From the NCBI GenBank assembly GCA_026196875.1, contig JAPHTP010000102.1, positions 1-64,000 on the forward strand: a stretch of 64,000 bases of DNA, given 5' to 3'. This DNA comes from Kangiellaceae bacterium. Its GTDB lineage: Bacteria > Pseudomonadota > Gammaproteobacteria > Enterobacterales > Kangiellaceae. How positions within the stretch are numbered: position 1 is the first letter of the stretch; each line of letters opens with the position of its first letter. The notes beneath the pieces are model-generated. The model was not told the DNA's origin. It ran no database searches and saw only the letters and a program-made list of their open reading frames with translations. Position numbers and translations under genes: made by a program. Of the stretch, positions 27,233 through 37,060 are shown piece after piece.

Positions 27233-28813
27233 TTGAATACTTTTATGCTGCAATCTGCAGATCTCATAATTGACCTGACAACTCGCCAAGTTTTTAAAAG
27301 TGGACAAGCTCTTCAGCTGCATTCATTGACTTTCGATCTGTTAGCGCATCTCATTCAAATCGCTCCGCAAACGGCTTCTTCGGAAGAGTTGTTAACTAAA
27401 GTGTGGGGAGAGCAACAGGTCTCTCCTGAAACTCTCACGCAACGAATCGCATTGCTAAGAAGAGCTTTAGGTGAAACTAAGGAACATAAATATATCCAGT
27501 CGGTGCGGGGTAAAGGATATAGATGGTGTAAACCGGCTAGTGAATTAACGCGATTTCAAGCCAATAAAAATAAGCTTGCACTAAGCTTGAGCTTACTCAT
27601 CATACTTTTGGTGAGTTATTTTATCTGGTTTGATAAGGCCAGAATTTCCGAGGATATCAAGGCGGGTAGTGATCAATTTGACCTTGATGCATCCGATGAG
27701 TTAGTAAAACAAGCATGGAATTATTACCGAAGGTTTGACCTCAAAAACAATCTAATAGCGATAGATCTATTTACTCAAAGATTGAAGGTTGAGCCAAATG
27801 ATGTCAACGCATTGATTGGTTTAAGTGCGGCTTATTCTCAGCAGACAACAAAGTTTAATCAAGATCATAAAGTACTCATTAAAGGCCGAGAGCTTGCTGA
27901 ACAAGCCATTAAATTAGTTCCAGAGAATGCGGAGGCTTGGTGGGCTCTTGGTTTTAATCTAGACGCACAGGGTAAAATTGAAGCGGCGATGGACGCGTAT
28001 CGCCGTGCAATAGCGATAGATCCTAACGACCTTTCGGTAAAAGCAAGTTTAGCCTATTTGTTAGCCGTTGATGGAAACTTAACTGAGGCACTAAAGCTTA
28101 ACTTAGAGTCATTTAAAAGTAATGCACACTTCCGTCATACTCAAGTGGCTCAGATATTATCGATACTCGGATATTCAGAGGTAGCTGAAAGTTGGCACCG
28201 CAAAGCGACCGCACTCAACCCAGATAGTATTTTTGCAGCGGTTGCGTATGCGCAATTTTTATTTAATGAAGGGCGTTTGTCGGAAGCTAAGCAATTGGTT
28301 AAAGATGCTTTGGATAACGGTATTAAGCGAACTGAATTGCTCATTTTACTCAGTCAAATTCAGTTGCTCGAAAATGATCTAACCGCCAGCCAAGTTTCAA
28401 TTCAACAGGCGGAAAAAATAGCGCCATTTAACTCCGAAGTTAAAGTGTGGAAGCTTTGGCTTAAATCGCTTAACCAGAAAAGTGAAGAGCAGGTTTTTAT
28501 TTCGTTATGGGACGAATATACCGCTGAAGTTGGATCAGAAGATTATTGGCCTAATAATTTAATTAGCCTGGCGATGTTGTCGATGGTAAAGAAAGAGCAT
28601 GAACAAGCCGCGGATTATGTTTTTCGTTCGTTTCAACGTGGATTCCGAGACGCGGCTTGGTTAAAGCAAACTCCGGTTTTTAAAGAGCTAGCGTTGCAAC
28701 CTAAGTTTATTCAAGCTATCGAGACTATGCAGACAGAAAACAAGCGCCAAAGAAAGCTAATTCTTGACGCTGAATGGCTGCCACAAGATTTCTTAAACCC
28801 TAAGAAATACTAG
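27233..28813 (+). CDS. CadC/ToxR-like membrane regulator with TPR domain
   Basis: A 526-residue one-component regulator. The N-terminal winged helix (about 6-100) has LTFDLLAHLIQIAP, TQRIALLRRALGE and YIQSVRGKGYRW, as in OmpR-type DNA-binding domains. A membrane helix (about 116-134) follows, then an extracytoplasmic TPR array (about 165-500), for example LVPENAEAWWALGFNLDAQG. It likely reads a periplasmic signal and acts on DNA while anchored in the membrane. TTG 27233 is the longest start; ATG 27245 is an alternative, and neither has a clear ribosome site. Its stop overlaps the stop of the convergent serine hydrolase. Confidence 0.87.
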   Translation: MNTFMLQSADLIIDLTTRQVFKSGQALQLHSLTFDLLAHLIQIAPQTASSEELLTKVWGEQQVSPETLTQRIALLRRALGETKEHKYIQSVRGKGYRWCKPASELTRFQANKNKLALSLSLLIILLVSYFIWFDKARISEDIKAGSDQFDLDASDELVKQAWNYYRRFDLKNNLIAIDLFTQRLKVEPNDVNALIGLSAAYSQQTTKFNQDHKVLIKGRELAEQAIKLVPENAEAWWALGFNLDAQGKIEAAMDAYRRAIAIDPNDLSVKASLAYLLAVDGNLTEALKLNLESFKSNAHFRHTQVAQILSILGYSEVAESWHRKATALNPDSIFAAVAYAQFLFNEGRLSEAKQLVKDALDNGIKRTELLILLSQIQLLENDLTASQVSIQQAEKIAPFNSEVKVWKLWLKSLNQKSEEQVFISLWDEYTAEVGSEDYWPNNLISLAMLSMVKKEHEQAADYVFRSFQRGFRDAAWLKQTPVFKELALQPKFIQAIETMQTENKRQRKLILDAEWLPQDFLNPKKY

Positions 28814-29958
28814 CCCGAAATTGCCTTAAGGATAAAGTCTTTCATGATAGATTGGGACTGTTGATGCATATATTGCGTATTGTAAGCTTCACTCGTAATC
28901 ACTGAAACTAGCTCTAGCTCCGGAACAACAAACAGATAGTTACCGCCATTGCCTACTGCTGCATAAGCTGTTACTGCTCCCATCGAAGTTTCAAACTCAA
29001 ATATCCACCATAAATAGCCATACTCGATATTGCGTTCCGGCATCGCTACAACCCGAGGGGTCAGCATTTTGTCTATCCACTTTGCAGGGAGCAACTGCCG
29101 CCCTTCTAATCTGCCTTTATCGAGAATAAGCTGCCCTATCTTAGCTAGGTCGCGCGAGCGGATTTCCAATCCGCCACCACCCTGATAAATGCCGAGGGGA
29201 GACACAGGCCATTTAACATGAGAAATTTTAAGTGCATTGAATAACTTTTGATTTGCATACTCACCTAGATTCTTCTGAGCAAGCTTTTCGATAACAGCGC
29301 CGGTTAAAAACACCCCTGCGGTACAATAAGAAAAGGCTCTGTCATACTTTCGTTCGCTAGCTTTAGGTTGCCACGGCGGGATCCCCCTTTCTGGTAAGTC
29401 CAGGGCAAATTGTACCCAATCTTTTCTTAAATACATTTTTTCCTCATTACCGACTGAGTGTTGCTCCCAATCATTGCATTCGAGTGAGGAGCTCATGGTC
29501 AATAGATCTTGAAAGGTGATTTTTTCTTTGTTGGGGAAAGAATTGTAGGCAGGTCGGTTGGGGGATATATATTTTAAAACCGGTTCATGCTCTGATGCCA
29601 AAAGTCCGTCTTGAATACTATTACCTAGCAACAGAGCCGTTAAAGATTTGCTGGCTGAGCGGATATTATTCAGGTACTCAGGACTCCCATTATTAAAGTA
29701 ATTTTCATAGACCAATTGGCCCTTGTGCTGCACTAGTACGCTGGTTATCTGCTTAAACTCATTCTTTTCTATTTTATTTTCGATTTGTTTTAACAAGTCT
29801 ATGTTGTTAGGTGATGATGCATAAGACAGCGAGCTTGAGGTAAGAATGACAAGTAAACCGGTGAAAATTAAAAATCCGATAAAACGAGATTTATAGTCAA
29901 TTCTAAATATTGATTTGGAATTGAAAAAATTAGACTGGAAAGGAATGGAAAGCTTCAT
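28810..29958 (-). CDS. exported beta-lactamase-family serine hydrolase
   Basis: A 382-residue penicillin-binding-protein-like hydrolase (class C beta-lactamase/esterase fold). An N-terminal hydrophobic segment (about 26-44) suggests export or anchoring. The nucleophile is in SASK, Ser101 with Lys104. The second motif is Y211-C-T rather than YxN, as in some esterases, so I do not infer antibiotic resistance. CAGGAGA precedes the ATG. It overlaps the TPR regulator at the stop codons (CTAG at 28810-28813). Confidence 0.83.
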   Translation of the reverse strand: MKLSIPFQSNFFNSKSIFRIDYKSRFIGFLIFTGLLVILTSSSLSYASSPNNIDLLKQIENKIEKNEFKQITSVLVQHKGQLVYENYFNNGSPEYLNNIRSASKSLTALLLGNSIQDGLLASEHEPVLKYISPNRPAYNSFPNKEKITFQDLLTMSSSLECNDWEQHSVGNEEKMYLRKDWVQFALDLPERGIPPWQPKASERKYDRAFSYCTAGVFLTGAVIEKLAQKNLGEYANQKLFNALKISHVKWPVSPLGIYQGGGGLEIRSRDLAKIGQLILDKGRLEGRQLLPAKWIDKMLTPRVVAMPERNIEYGYLWWIFEFETSMGAVTAYAAVGNGGNYLFVVPELELVSVITSEAYNTQYMHQQSQSIMKDFILKAISG

Positions 29959-30105
29959 TGGGTCTCCTGAAAGCTAGTAAAATTAAGAAAGTACATAATT
30001 AGCTGAAAAGAGATCGAGGGTTAAATGAAGCCAGCAAAAGAAATCTAAAGAAGAATAAAGCTTTATATATTTCAATAGGTTAGGTTACTGTGTACAAATG
30101 TTCTA

Positions 30106-30744
30106 CTAGCGTTTTCGTTGCACTCCTTCAGGTAGCTGTTCGATTTTTTGCATTTGGCTATCACGAAAGGAGATGGGATCCTTAAGGTAATCAAGTAGCA
30201 TTTCTGTCGCATCTAATCCCCAAAAATGTTCTTTTGTATCGCCTAGCGGTACAAATGTCGGCACGCCAAAGACGTCGAGCTGTGCTGCTCTTTCGGTGTT
30301 GGCTCTTAGTTGGTTTTTCACCGACTGTTGACCGATTAGTTCTGGTAAATTTGTGATCGCTAGCTTGGTTTGAAGAAAATCGATGCAATCTTCACTTTGC
30401 AATGAAAAACCATGTTCCCAAATTGCACTGAAAATTGTTTTGACCGAGCTGAGCTTGCAATTTAAAGCAATTGCCAGTCTAAGTGCAGCCAGAGAATTAA
30501 ATGGATGAGCAGGCGGCATTTTAAATGGCACACCTAGTGATTTAGCTTTCCAATAACAGTGCTTATAGGTGAAGATCCTTTTCGGAGGTATTTCAGCAGG
30601 GCCTACATTTTGCCAATGATTGAGTAAGCCGGCAAAAAGGATGGGCTTTAGTTCGATCTCCACTTCTTGCGGTATGCGGTCAAATTGATGCAGCTGCAAG
30701 TAGGCAAATGGCGAAATAAAATCGAAATACCATTCGAGCTTCAT
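30106..30744 (-). CDS. 2-hydroxychromene-2-carboxylate isomerase-like, DsbA-fold
   Basis: A 212-residue DsbA/GST-kappa-fold protein. The N-terminal motif DFISPFAYLQ carries Ser11, the catalytic position of 2-hydroxychromene-2-carboxylate isomerases, instead of the CxxC of disulfide oxidoreductases. The C-terminal LDVFGVPTFV has the cis-Pro loop. Members isomerise aromatic degradation intermediates in a glutathione-dependent way; no aromatic degradation genes are nearby, so its substrate is unclear. AAGGAAA lies before the ATG. It follows the DUF1244 gene by 29 bases. Confidence 0.85.
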   Translation of the reverse strand: MKLEWYFDFISPFAYLQLHQFDRIPQEVEIELKPILFAGLLNHWQNVGPAEIPPKRIFTYKHCYWKAKSLGVPFKMPPAHPFNSLAALRLAIALNCKLSSVKTIFSAIWEHGFSLQSEDCIDFLQTKLAITNLPELIGQQSVKNQLRANTERAAQLDVFGVPTFVPLGDTKEHFWGLDATEMLLDYLKDPISFRDSQMQKIEQLPEGVQRKR

Positions 30745-30773
30745 TATATATTTCCTTACTGATTAAACTAGTG

Positions 30774-31073
30774 TCATTTATTTTGTTTGGCTTGCTGGCG
30801 GGCTTCAAATGCGGCCATTTGCTCTGGTGTCGCTTTGGTCTGAAACTTCTCCTTCCATTCGCTATAGGGCATACCATAAATTTTTTCCCTTGCTTGCTCA
30901 TAGTCGATCTCCACTCCACGCTTTTCTGCTTCAGTGACCATCCATTTGGCCAGGCAGTTACGACAAAAATCAGCCAAAATCATTAAGTCGATATTTTGAA
31001 CTTCTTTATGATTATCAAGGTGAGAGAGCAAACGTCGAAAGACTGCAGCCTCTATTTCAGTAGTTTTATCCAT
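30774..31073 (-). CDS. DUF1244 domain-containing protein
   Basis: A 99-residue cytoplasmic protein matching DUF1244, conserved in proteobacteria, function unknown. The signature ILADFCRNCLAKWMV with two conserved cysteines and the downstream KIYGMPYSEWKEKFQ are present. AGAGGA precedes the ATG. It is upstream of the isomerase-like gene in a probable operon. Confidence 0.88.
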   Translation of the reverse strand: MDKTTEIEAAVFRRLLSHLDNHKEVQNIDLMILADFCRNCLAKWMVTEAEKRGVEIDYEQAREKIYGMPYSEWKEKFQTKATPEQMAAFEARQQAKQNK

Positions 31074-31738
31074 TATAATCCTCTACCCTTCAAGCAAGTT
31101 AATAGAGCCAGAATAATAACTCATGCAATCGAATTAGTCCTGCGAATTAGTCCTACATGGTTGTCTGTCGTTTCGATGGTAAACATTGTGCCGATAGAAA
31201 AAATAACACTGTATATTATCTGGGTATGTCACAATTTTTACAGTCACAAAACATGAGTCTGCGAGGAGACTTTGCCTCTACGCTTACTTAATTTTGAGAA
31301 TGAACGGTCGGTAAGAGACAGAGAAGTATTTGATTAAAAACAAAATGCTCAATAGCTACATGGCTGAATAATTAAGGAAGCGAGCAGCTTGATATGGAAT
31401 TGGGAACAGGTCCGAATCCTTTTTAACAAAAAGTACTTAGATTTAAAAGCGCCAGCTCATTTTGTAGAAAGACGAATATCTTGCAAAAGCTTTGTTCTCA
31501 AATTGAGTCAATTTTATAATAGAGCAGCTTTAAAAGATTTATTTGCAGCGGAGAATTGTTACAATTTGTCGCTCGAAATGTACACAAATAATCGTTAGCC
31601 TCATTTTCTCGCGCGTTACGTTGTTGATTTCTAGTATAAAAACAAACTTTTACAGCTGATAAGCGTCTGTATATTGAGCGTTTATTATTGTGTGCATGCA
31701 GTACGATTGATAAGTATTTTTAGAGGGACTTATTTTAT
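31074..31738. other. long intergenic region before the ABC exporter operon
   Basis: 665 bases with no convincing gene. It contains a 13-bp tandem duplication (31130-31142 and 31143-31155, unit CGAATTAGTCCTG/A). A 69-codon frame from TTG 31389 to 31598 has an AAGGA site 9 bases upstream but no recognisable domain. AGAGGGA sits before the ATPase ATG at 31739. No clear promoter boxes were found, although promoters for the operon and for DUF1244 must lie here. Confidence 0.5.
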
Positions 31739-32416
31739 ATGATCCGCATTCGAGGGATTTCCAAGTCATTTCAAATGGGTAACAGTGTCGTAAGGGCACT
31801 GGATAATGTAGATCTGGACATCAAACAAAACGAATTTGTTGCCATAATGGGGCCTTCAGGTTCTGGAAAATCTACCCTGATGAATATCTTAGGTTGTCTC
31901 GACTTACCGGACGACGGGAGTTATCAACTCGCTGGCGAAGAAGTCGCCCACATGCAAGACGATCAACTGGCCAAAGTACGCAATCAGTCAATCGGCTTCG
32001 TTTTTCAGACATTCAATTTGCAGGCGCGTAGGAGTGCATTGGAAAATGCAATGCTGCCGCTACGATTCGCCGATTGTGAAAAAAGTGAGGCAAAGCAACG
32101 TGCCGCCGTAATGCTGGAAAAGGTTGGGCTCGCCCAAAGAGCTCATCACAGACCTTCGGAATTGTCAGGTGGTCAAAGACAAAGAGTGGCAATTGCCAGA
32201 GCATTAATTAATCAACCGGAGATTATTCTCGCTGACGAGCCAACTGGAAATCTGGACAGTAAAACAACAGAAGAAATAATGGAACTATTTCATGAGTTGC
32301 ATGGCTTGGGGCAAACCTTAGTTATAGTGACTCACGAAGATGAAATTGCTCGTCATGCGCAAAGAGTCATCACGCTCAAAGATGGTCAGATCATAGAGGA
32401 CAGAGTTAATGTATAG
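31739..32416 (+). CDS. MacB/LolD-type ABC exporter ATPase
   Basis: A 225-residue ATPase. Walker A GPSGSGKST is near residue 38, Q-loop region FVFQTFNLQARRSA, signature LSGGQRQRVA and Walker B IILADEPTGNLDS. It belongs to the type VII ABC group with MacB, LolD and FtsE; the separate permease with a FtsX/MacB fold is encoded four genes later. The HlyD-like adaptor gene overlaps its last 8 bases. Confidence 0.93.
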   Translation: MIRIRGISKSFQMGNSVVRALDNVDLDIKQNEFVAIMGPSGSGKSTLMNILGCLDLPDDGSYQLAGEEVAHMQDDQLAKVRNQSIGFVFQTFNLQARRSALENAMLPLRFADCEKSEAKQRAAVMLEKVGLAQRAHHRPSELSGGQRQRVAIARALINQPEIILADEPTGNLDSKTTEEIMELFHELHGLGQTLVIVTHEDEIARHAQRVITLKDGQIIEDRVNV

Positions 32417-33458
32417 ATTTGGTGCCAGAATACTATTGGGCAGTATATTGTTCTCCTCTATGGTCATCTCGAGTAATCTTCTTGCTGAAGAGGTTATTTT
32501 AACGGGTAGGGTTAAAGCTGGAGATGTGCAGAATTTTACTGTTCCATGGTCGGAGACCTGGCGTCAACAAATCAAGTGGATGAAGCCCGAGGGTGAAATT
32601 GTTGAGCAAGGTGAATTGGTCGTCTTATTTGACACCGCTAATCTTGATAGCCAAGTTGAGCAGCAAGAAGTACAGCTACGGCAGTCCAAAGAAAAAGCTA
32701 AAGAAAGCCTGCTCGGTTTAGAACAAAAAATCATCGACGCCGAACATGCTCTGGAAAAAGCAAGGTTAGAACACCAGCTCGCAAAATTGGTGGTTGAAGT
32801 ACCAACAAAATTTCGCAGTGATTTTGAAAAAGATAATTTGGAATTTGACTACAAGAAAACTGGAACCCTCCTTGAACAAGCAAGAACAAAGCTACAAACT
32901 GCCAAAGACGAGTTAATTGCGGAACGGAAAAAACAAGCGATAGAAACTCAAAGAATTAGTGCCATTTTAGAAAAATACAAGCGATCGCTTAACTTACTGC
33001 AAATAAAAGCGATGCGTAAAGGCACTGTTTTGCACGCAATGCATCCTTGGAATGGTACCAAAATTTCCGAAGGGCAATCGGTTCAAACTGCGTGGCGCGT
33101 AGCTTCTATTCCAGGAATGGGAGGTGAGTCTATTGAGTCTTGGGTTAATGAAGTTGACAGGCATAAATTAAAACTCAATCAAGGCGTATCGCTTACCTTA
33201 GACGCCTATCCGAAAAATTTCTTCTCAGGGAGTATTTCATCAATAGGCCGTCAAGCAGAAAAAAGAAAAGAGTGGGGAAGCGCAGCCTATTACCCGGTCA
33301 AAATCAAAATTATAGAAGCGCCGAAACAAAAACTAATTCCCGGAATGAGCGTTCGGATAGAGTTAAAAGATCACCTTGTTCGAGAAACCTCATATGCTAA
33401 GGATACAATTGACGTTGCAGGCTCCGCCGATACTGATATAGCCAAGGAGGGAAAGTAA
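32409..33458 (+). CDS. HlyD-type periplasmic adaptor, first of three
   Basis: A 349-residue membrane-fusion protein with a signal peptide (about 1-26, ending NLLAEE), a lipoyl-like half-motif (QIKWMKPEGEIVEQGELVVLFDT), a long coiled-coil hairpin (about 75-195) and a beta-barrel (about 230-330) that contains LTLDAYPKNFFSGSISSIG. It bridges the inner-membrane permease to an outer-membrane channel. Its ATG lies within the end of the ATPase gene (ATGTATAG). It is paralogous to the next two proteins. Confidence 0.86.
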   Translation: MYRFGARILLGSILFSSMVISSNLLAEEVILTGRVKAGDVQNFTVPWSETWRQQIKWMKPEGEIVEQGELVVLFDTANLDSQVEQQEVQLRQSKEKAKESLLGLEQKIIDAEHALEKARLEHQLAKLVVEVPTKFRSDFEKDNLEFDYKKTGTLLEQARTKLQTAKDELIAERKKQAIETQRISAILEKYKRSLNLLQIKAMRKGTVLHAMHPWNGTKISEGQSVQTAWRVASIPGMGGESIESWVNEVDRHKLKLNQGVSLTLDAYPKNFFSGSISSIGRQAEKRKEWGSAAYYPVKIKIIEAPKQKLIPGMSVRIELKDHLVRETSYAKDTIDVAGSADTDIAKEGK

Positions 33459-34484
33459 ATGAAAAAGCTATGTTGTCTTGTACTGGCGACTTTGTTGCTT
33501 GCTTGTGAAGCGGATCAAAGCACAAACCAAAAGGCGAAAATAGAAAGTTCAAATGTTATTGTGGAAGCTAGTGGTGAATTAGCTTCGAGTGATACTGCTA
33601 TCGTCGGCCCTCCGGCGGTCAAAGGTCAATGGCAATACAAAATAACATTTATTGCGCCTGAAGGAAGCCAGGCGAAAAAAGGTCAGCCGCTAGTCAGCTT
33701 TGACTCAAGCCAGTTACAACAAAAATTACAGGTAAAGCAAAGCGAACTAAAAACCGCTCAAAAAACTTTTGAAAACACCAAGCTAACAAATGAATCCTCG
33801 CTAGAAAAGCAAAAATTGGATCTAGCTGAGGCAAAGATGAATCAGGAAAAAGCGAAAAGAAAGTGGGAACAATCCGATGGGTTAGAGTCTAGTTTGGAAA
33901 CCAGAAAGCTTAGTATTCAATTCCTAATCGCAGAGAATGAATTTAAACGATTAAAGCGGACTGTAGCTAAAACTATTGAAACAAACAAAGTTAAAACCGC
34001 GGTAGCCAAAAGCAATGTAGAAAGACTGCAGTCAGAAGTTAATCAGCTACAAGCTGGAATTGGGCGCATGACGGTGATGGCGCCAAAAGATGGAATCATT
34101 ATTTACAAGTCAGATCATCAAGGTAAGAAGGTTTCCAATGGAGATAATATTTGGATGGGACGCCAAGTTTTAGGGCTTCCCTCTCTTGATAAGATGATTG
34201 TAAAAGCAAAAATTCTAGAGGCTGACGCTGGTAAAGTCTCAGTAGGTCAAAAAGTGGAAGTAGTATTAGATGCCGTACCTGAGAGAGTATTTAAAGGAAA
34301 AATAAGTGAGCTCGGAAGGGTATTTAGACGAAAAAGTCGCGAACAGCCGAATATCATTTTCGACGCAAAAATTGCTCTGGATAAAGCAGACGCGGAGCTA
34401 ATGCGCCCTGGTATGGCTGCGCGTATAAAAATTTTGAACCAGGTAGTAGAAGAAATTGCTTCTTCAGAGGTAGCGGTGAATTAA
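33459..34484 (+). CDS. HlyD-type periplasmic adaptor lipoprotein, second of three
   Basis: 341 residues. The start MKKLCCLVLATLLLAC is a lipoprotein signal with Cys16. A coiled-coil hairpin (about 85-200) and beta-barrel (about 225-330) follow, with KVSVGQKVEVVLDAVPERVFKG split between the barrel strands. It begins immediately after the first adaptor's stop, with AAGGAGG as its ribosome site. Clear paralogue of its neighbours. Confidence 0.86.
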   Translation: MKKLCCLVLATLLLACEADQSTNQKAKIESSNVIVEASGELASSDTAIVGPPAVKGQWQYKITFIAPEGSQAKKGQPLVSFDSSQLQQKLQVKQSELKTAQKTFENTKLTNESSLEKQKLDLAEAKMNQEKAKRKWEQSDGLESSLETRKLSIQFLIAENEFKRLKRTVAKTIETNKVKTAVAKSNVERLQSEVNQLQAGIGRMTVMAPKDGIIIYKSDHQGKKVSNGDNIWMGRQVLGLPSLDKMIVKAKILEADAGKVSVGQKVEVVLDAVPERVFKGKISELGRVFRRKSREQPNIIFDAKIALDKADAELMRPGMAARIKILNQVVEEIASSEVAVN

Positions 34485-35726
34485 ATGGAAGTAGGAAAGC
34501 ATCTAATTAGATTAAAAAGCGTGTTTATTAAAAGCATCTCTCTGGGCAGCTTTTTGCTTTTAGTGAGTTGTGGAGAGGATGTAACCCAAAGTACGCTTGT
34601 ATTAGAGGTTTCGACAGAGAAATTTGTTGTAAGAATTCCGGCTGAAGGTGAGTTAGAAGCTGCAAAGGCGACCACTATCGGAATGCCTGGAGGGGTTTTC
34701 GAACCACAGGTGATTGCATGGTTAGCTGAGGAAAATAAGTTGGTTAAAAAGGGCGAAGTTGTTGTTAGGCTTGACTCACGAAAATATATTCACCGAAGCG
34801 GTCAGGAAAAATTTGAAATTGACAAAGCCAATATTGGCTATCAATCAAAAGAGGCAACTTTGTCAAATGAAAAAGCCGAAATAAAAAATGACTCAATGTT
34901 GATTGGTGATGAGCTAACTATTGCCGGAAAATATACGTCGGATGATTTGAGGGTGTATTCGCGCAACGAAATCATAGACTCGATGAAAAACCAGGAATAC
35001 TTAGAGGCAAAACAAGGTTACACAGAGTGGAGAGGTGATAGCCATGATGCCAAGTCCGCGTCCGAACTTGAATTATTACAACTCAAAAAAGGACAGCACG
35101 CGGCTAAATTGGGAATGTATCAAAATATGCTTAACCAGTTAGAAATAGTTGCGCCACACGACGGTGTTTTTGTTCTGGAAAAAAATTGGCGTGGGGAAAA
35201 AGCGCGTATTGGTGAGACTACTTGGCCGGGGCGAAAGATCGCTTCCTTGCCAGATCTATCAGAAATCAAAGCGCGTGTGTATATTCTTGAATCTGAGGCT
35301 GCAGGAGTTAAAGTTGGTCAAAGAGTTGAAATGTATTTGGATGCTTATCCCGAGCAGAAAATAAAAGGCGAACTTGAACAAATCGACAGTATCGCTAAAC
35401 CGAGGAACAATAATAACCCGGTTAAATATTTTGAAGCGGTAGTTAAGATTAGCTCAGAGATGCTCGAACATTGGCGTCCCGGTAGTCAGTTAAAAGCAAG
35501 TATATTTCCGTCAGAAAAAGATAAGGTAATAAGCATTCCTTCTCAATCTTTGTATGTGGAGAATGGAGAATACTTCGTTTATCGTCAGGATGGTAGCGAC
35601 TGGGAAAAAGTGAAGGTTGAATTGGGTACGCGTAACAACGCTAAAACCGAAATTGTAAAGGGCCTCCAGTCCGGTGACCGGATCGCTTTGTTTAAGCCTA
35701 GAGGAGATGAAAATGCAGCTCTTTGA
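34485..35726 (+). CDS. HlyD-type periplasmic adaptor lipoprotein, third of three
   Basis: 413 residues with a lipoprotein signal (LLLVSC, Cys29). It contains a coiled-coil hairpin (about 100-215), a beta-barrel with GVKVGQRVEMYLDAYPEQ near residue 270, and a C-terminal membrane-proximal domain (about 340-413) not present in the first two. It abuts the second adaptor without a gap and overlaps the permease start by 14 bases. Confidence 0.86.
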   Translation: MEVGKHLIRLKSVFIKSISLGSFLLLVSCGEDVTQSTLVLEVSTEKFVVRIPAEGELEAAKATTIGMPGGVFEPQVIAWLAEENKLVKKGEVVVRLDSRKYIHRSGQEKFEIDKANIGYQSKEATLSNEKAEIKNDSMLIGDELTIAGKYTSDDLRVYSRNEIIDSMKNQEYLEAKQGYTEWRGDSHDAKSASELELLQLKKGQHAAKLGMYQNMLNQLEIVAPHDGVFVLEKNWRGEKARIGETTWPGRKIASLPDLSEIKARVYILESEAAGVKVGQRVEMYLDAYPEQKIKGELEQIDSIAKPRNNNNPVKYFEAVVKISSEMLEHWRPGSQLKASIFPSEKDKVISIPSQSLYVENGEYFVYRQDGSDWEKVKVELGTRNNAKTEIVKGLQSGDRIALFKPRGDENAAL

Positions 35727-36948
35727 TTCGCTAAAGGATGCTTGGGATGAACTTTGGCATCACAAGTTACGAACTGCGCTTACCTTACTAGGCATGATTT
35801 TTGGCGTCGGTGCGGTGATTGCGATGCTAAGTATTGGTGAAGGTGCTGAGCAAGAAGCCTTGAAAATGATTGACTCAATGGGATTGAGGAACGTTATAGT
35901 TAACGCCAAAAATATGGAGAAGGAGCAGCTTAAAGAGATCAGAGCTCACTCGGTTGGGCTGAGTCAAAGGGATGTAGAAGTAATTACCGAAACTCTGCCT
36001 TTTGTTGTTCACTCGAGTGCCGAGAAAAAAATCAAAACTTTTTTAGTGGTTGGTAACGGCAATAATAGTACTGCGTCAGTGATGGGAGTTACTCCCAGCT
36101 TTTTCGAACTATCAGGGTTTAATGCGAACAATGGAGAACTATTTACGAATGAACACCACCTGCGTTATTCACAAGTTGCAGTAATTGGTAACAAGGTTGC
36201 TAAGTCTATGTTCGGCGATAAATCTGCAGTCGGCGAATTAATTAAGGTTAATCACGTTTGGTTAAAGGTCATTGGAGTATTAGAAGACAAATCTCTTGAT
36301 AAGGAAGAGTTTGAAGGTATTAAGTTAGGTAGTGAAAAAAATCGAATCTTTATTCCGCTAAACACTGCCTTAAAAAAGTTTAAGTTTCCTGAGTTAGATA
36401 ATGAAATTGACACATTTAGAGTGCAACTTGATTCGGAAACCAATCCTAATCTCGCAGCTATTGCACTCAACGAACTATTATCTAAAAGACATGGTGAGGC
36501 TGATGATTTTGAAATTGTAGTTCCTGCTAAACTAATGGAGCAACACCGCCAAACCAGGCGTATCTTTACGATAGTAATGTCATGTGTCGCCGGGATCTCT
36601 TTGCTAGTCGGTGGTATTGGTATCATGAACATTATGTTAGCGACTGTGTTGGAGAGAACTAAAGAAATTGGTTTATTGCGTGCGGTCGGAGCGACTAAAA
36701 AAGATGTCATGAACCTGTTTATGGTGGAAAGTTTTACGGTGGCGGCAATTGGCGGAATTTTAGGGATCTTGCTTGGATTTGTGATCGCACAAGTGATAGC
36801 TATGTATGCAGAGTGGTCTGTTGGTTGGTCTCTTTCAGCAATCGTACTATCGGTTGGTGTATGTGCATTGGTTGGTTTGACCTTTGGTATTTATCCAGCT
36901 TTGAAGGCTTCTAAAATGGATCCAATTGAGGCGTTGCAGAGGGATTAG
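35713..36948 (+). CDS. MacB-like ABC exporter permease (FtsX fold)
   Basis: A 411-residue type VII permease without its own ATPase domain. The first membrane helix is in ALTLLGMIFGVGAVIAML, a large periplasmic MacB_PCD domain follows (about 45-275), and three C-terminal helices follow (from VMSCVAGISLLVGGIGIMNI). The family loop ERTKEIGLLRAVGATKKD and the end GIYPALKASKMDPIEALQ are present. I chose ATG 35713 because GAGGAG is 6 bases upstream. It is the mechanotransmission core that would use the ATPase at 31739. Confidence 0.93.
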   Translation: MQLFDSLKDAWDELWHHKLRTALTLLGMIFGVGAVIAMLSIGEGAEQEALKMIDSMGLRNVIVNAKNMEKEQLKEIRAHSVGLSQRDVEVITETLPFVVHSSAEKKIKTFLVVGNGNNSTASVMGVTPSFFELSGFNANNGELFTNEHHLRYSQVAVIGNKVAKSMFGDKSAVGELIKVNHVWLKVIGVLEDKSLDKEEFEGIKLGSEKNRIFIPLNTALKKFKFPELDNEIDTFRVQLDSETNPNLAAIALNELLSKRHGEADDFEIVVPAKLMEQHRQTRRIFTIVMSCVAGISLLVGGIGIMNIMLATVLERTKEIGLLRAVGATKKDVMNLFMVESFTVAAIGGILGILLGFVIAQVIAMYAEWSVGWSLSAIVLSVGVCALVGLTFGIYPALKASKMDPIEALQRD

Positions 36949-37060
36949 TTTTTATACTGTGCGAGGAGGAGTTGGAAAGCCATGGAAAGGTTGAAATCAT
37001 ATAGCGAAATATCGAAAAACGTCATTATAGAAAGTGTCTCCTTTTTAAGTATTAAACTTT

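Noticed and set aside
28810-29958. Reading the serine hydrolase as an antibiotic-resistance beta-lactamase
   Set aside because: The second active-site motif is YCT rather than YxN and many non-lactamase esterases share the fold; no resistance context.
30996-31256. Rightward 86-codon frame over DUF1244
   Set aside because: Runs antisense through DUF1244, which is a clear family match.
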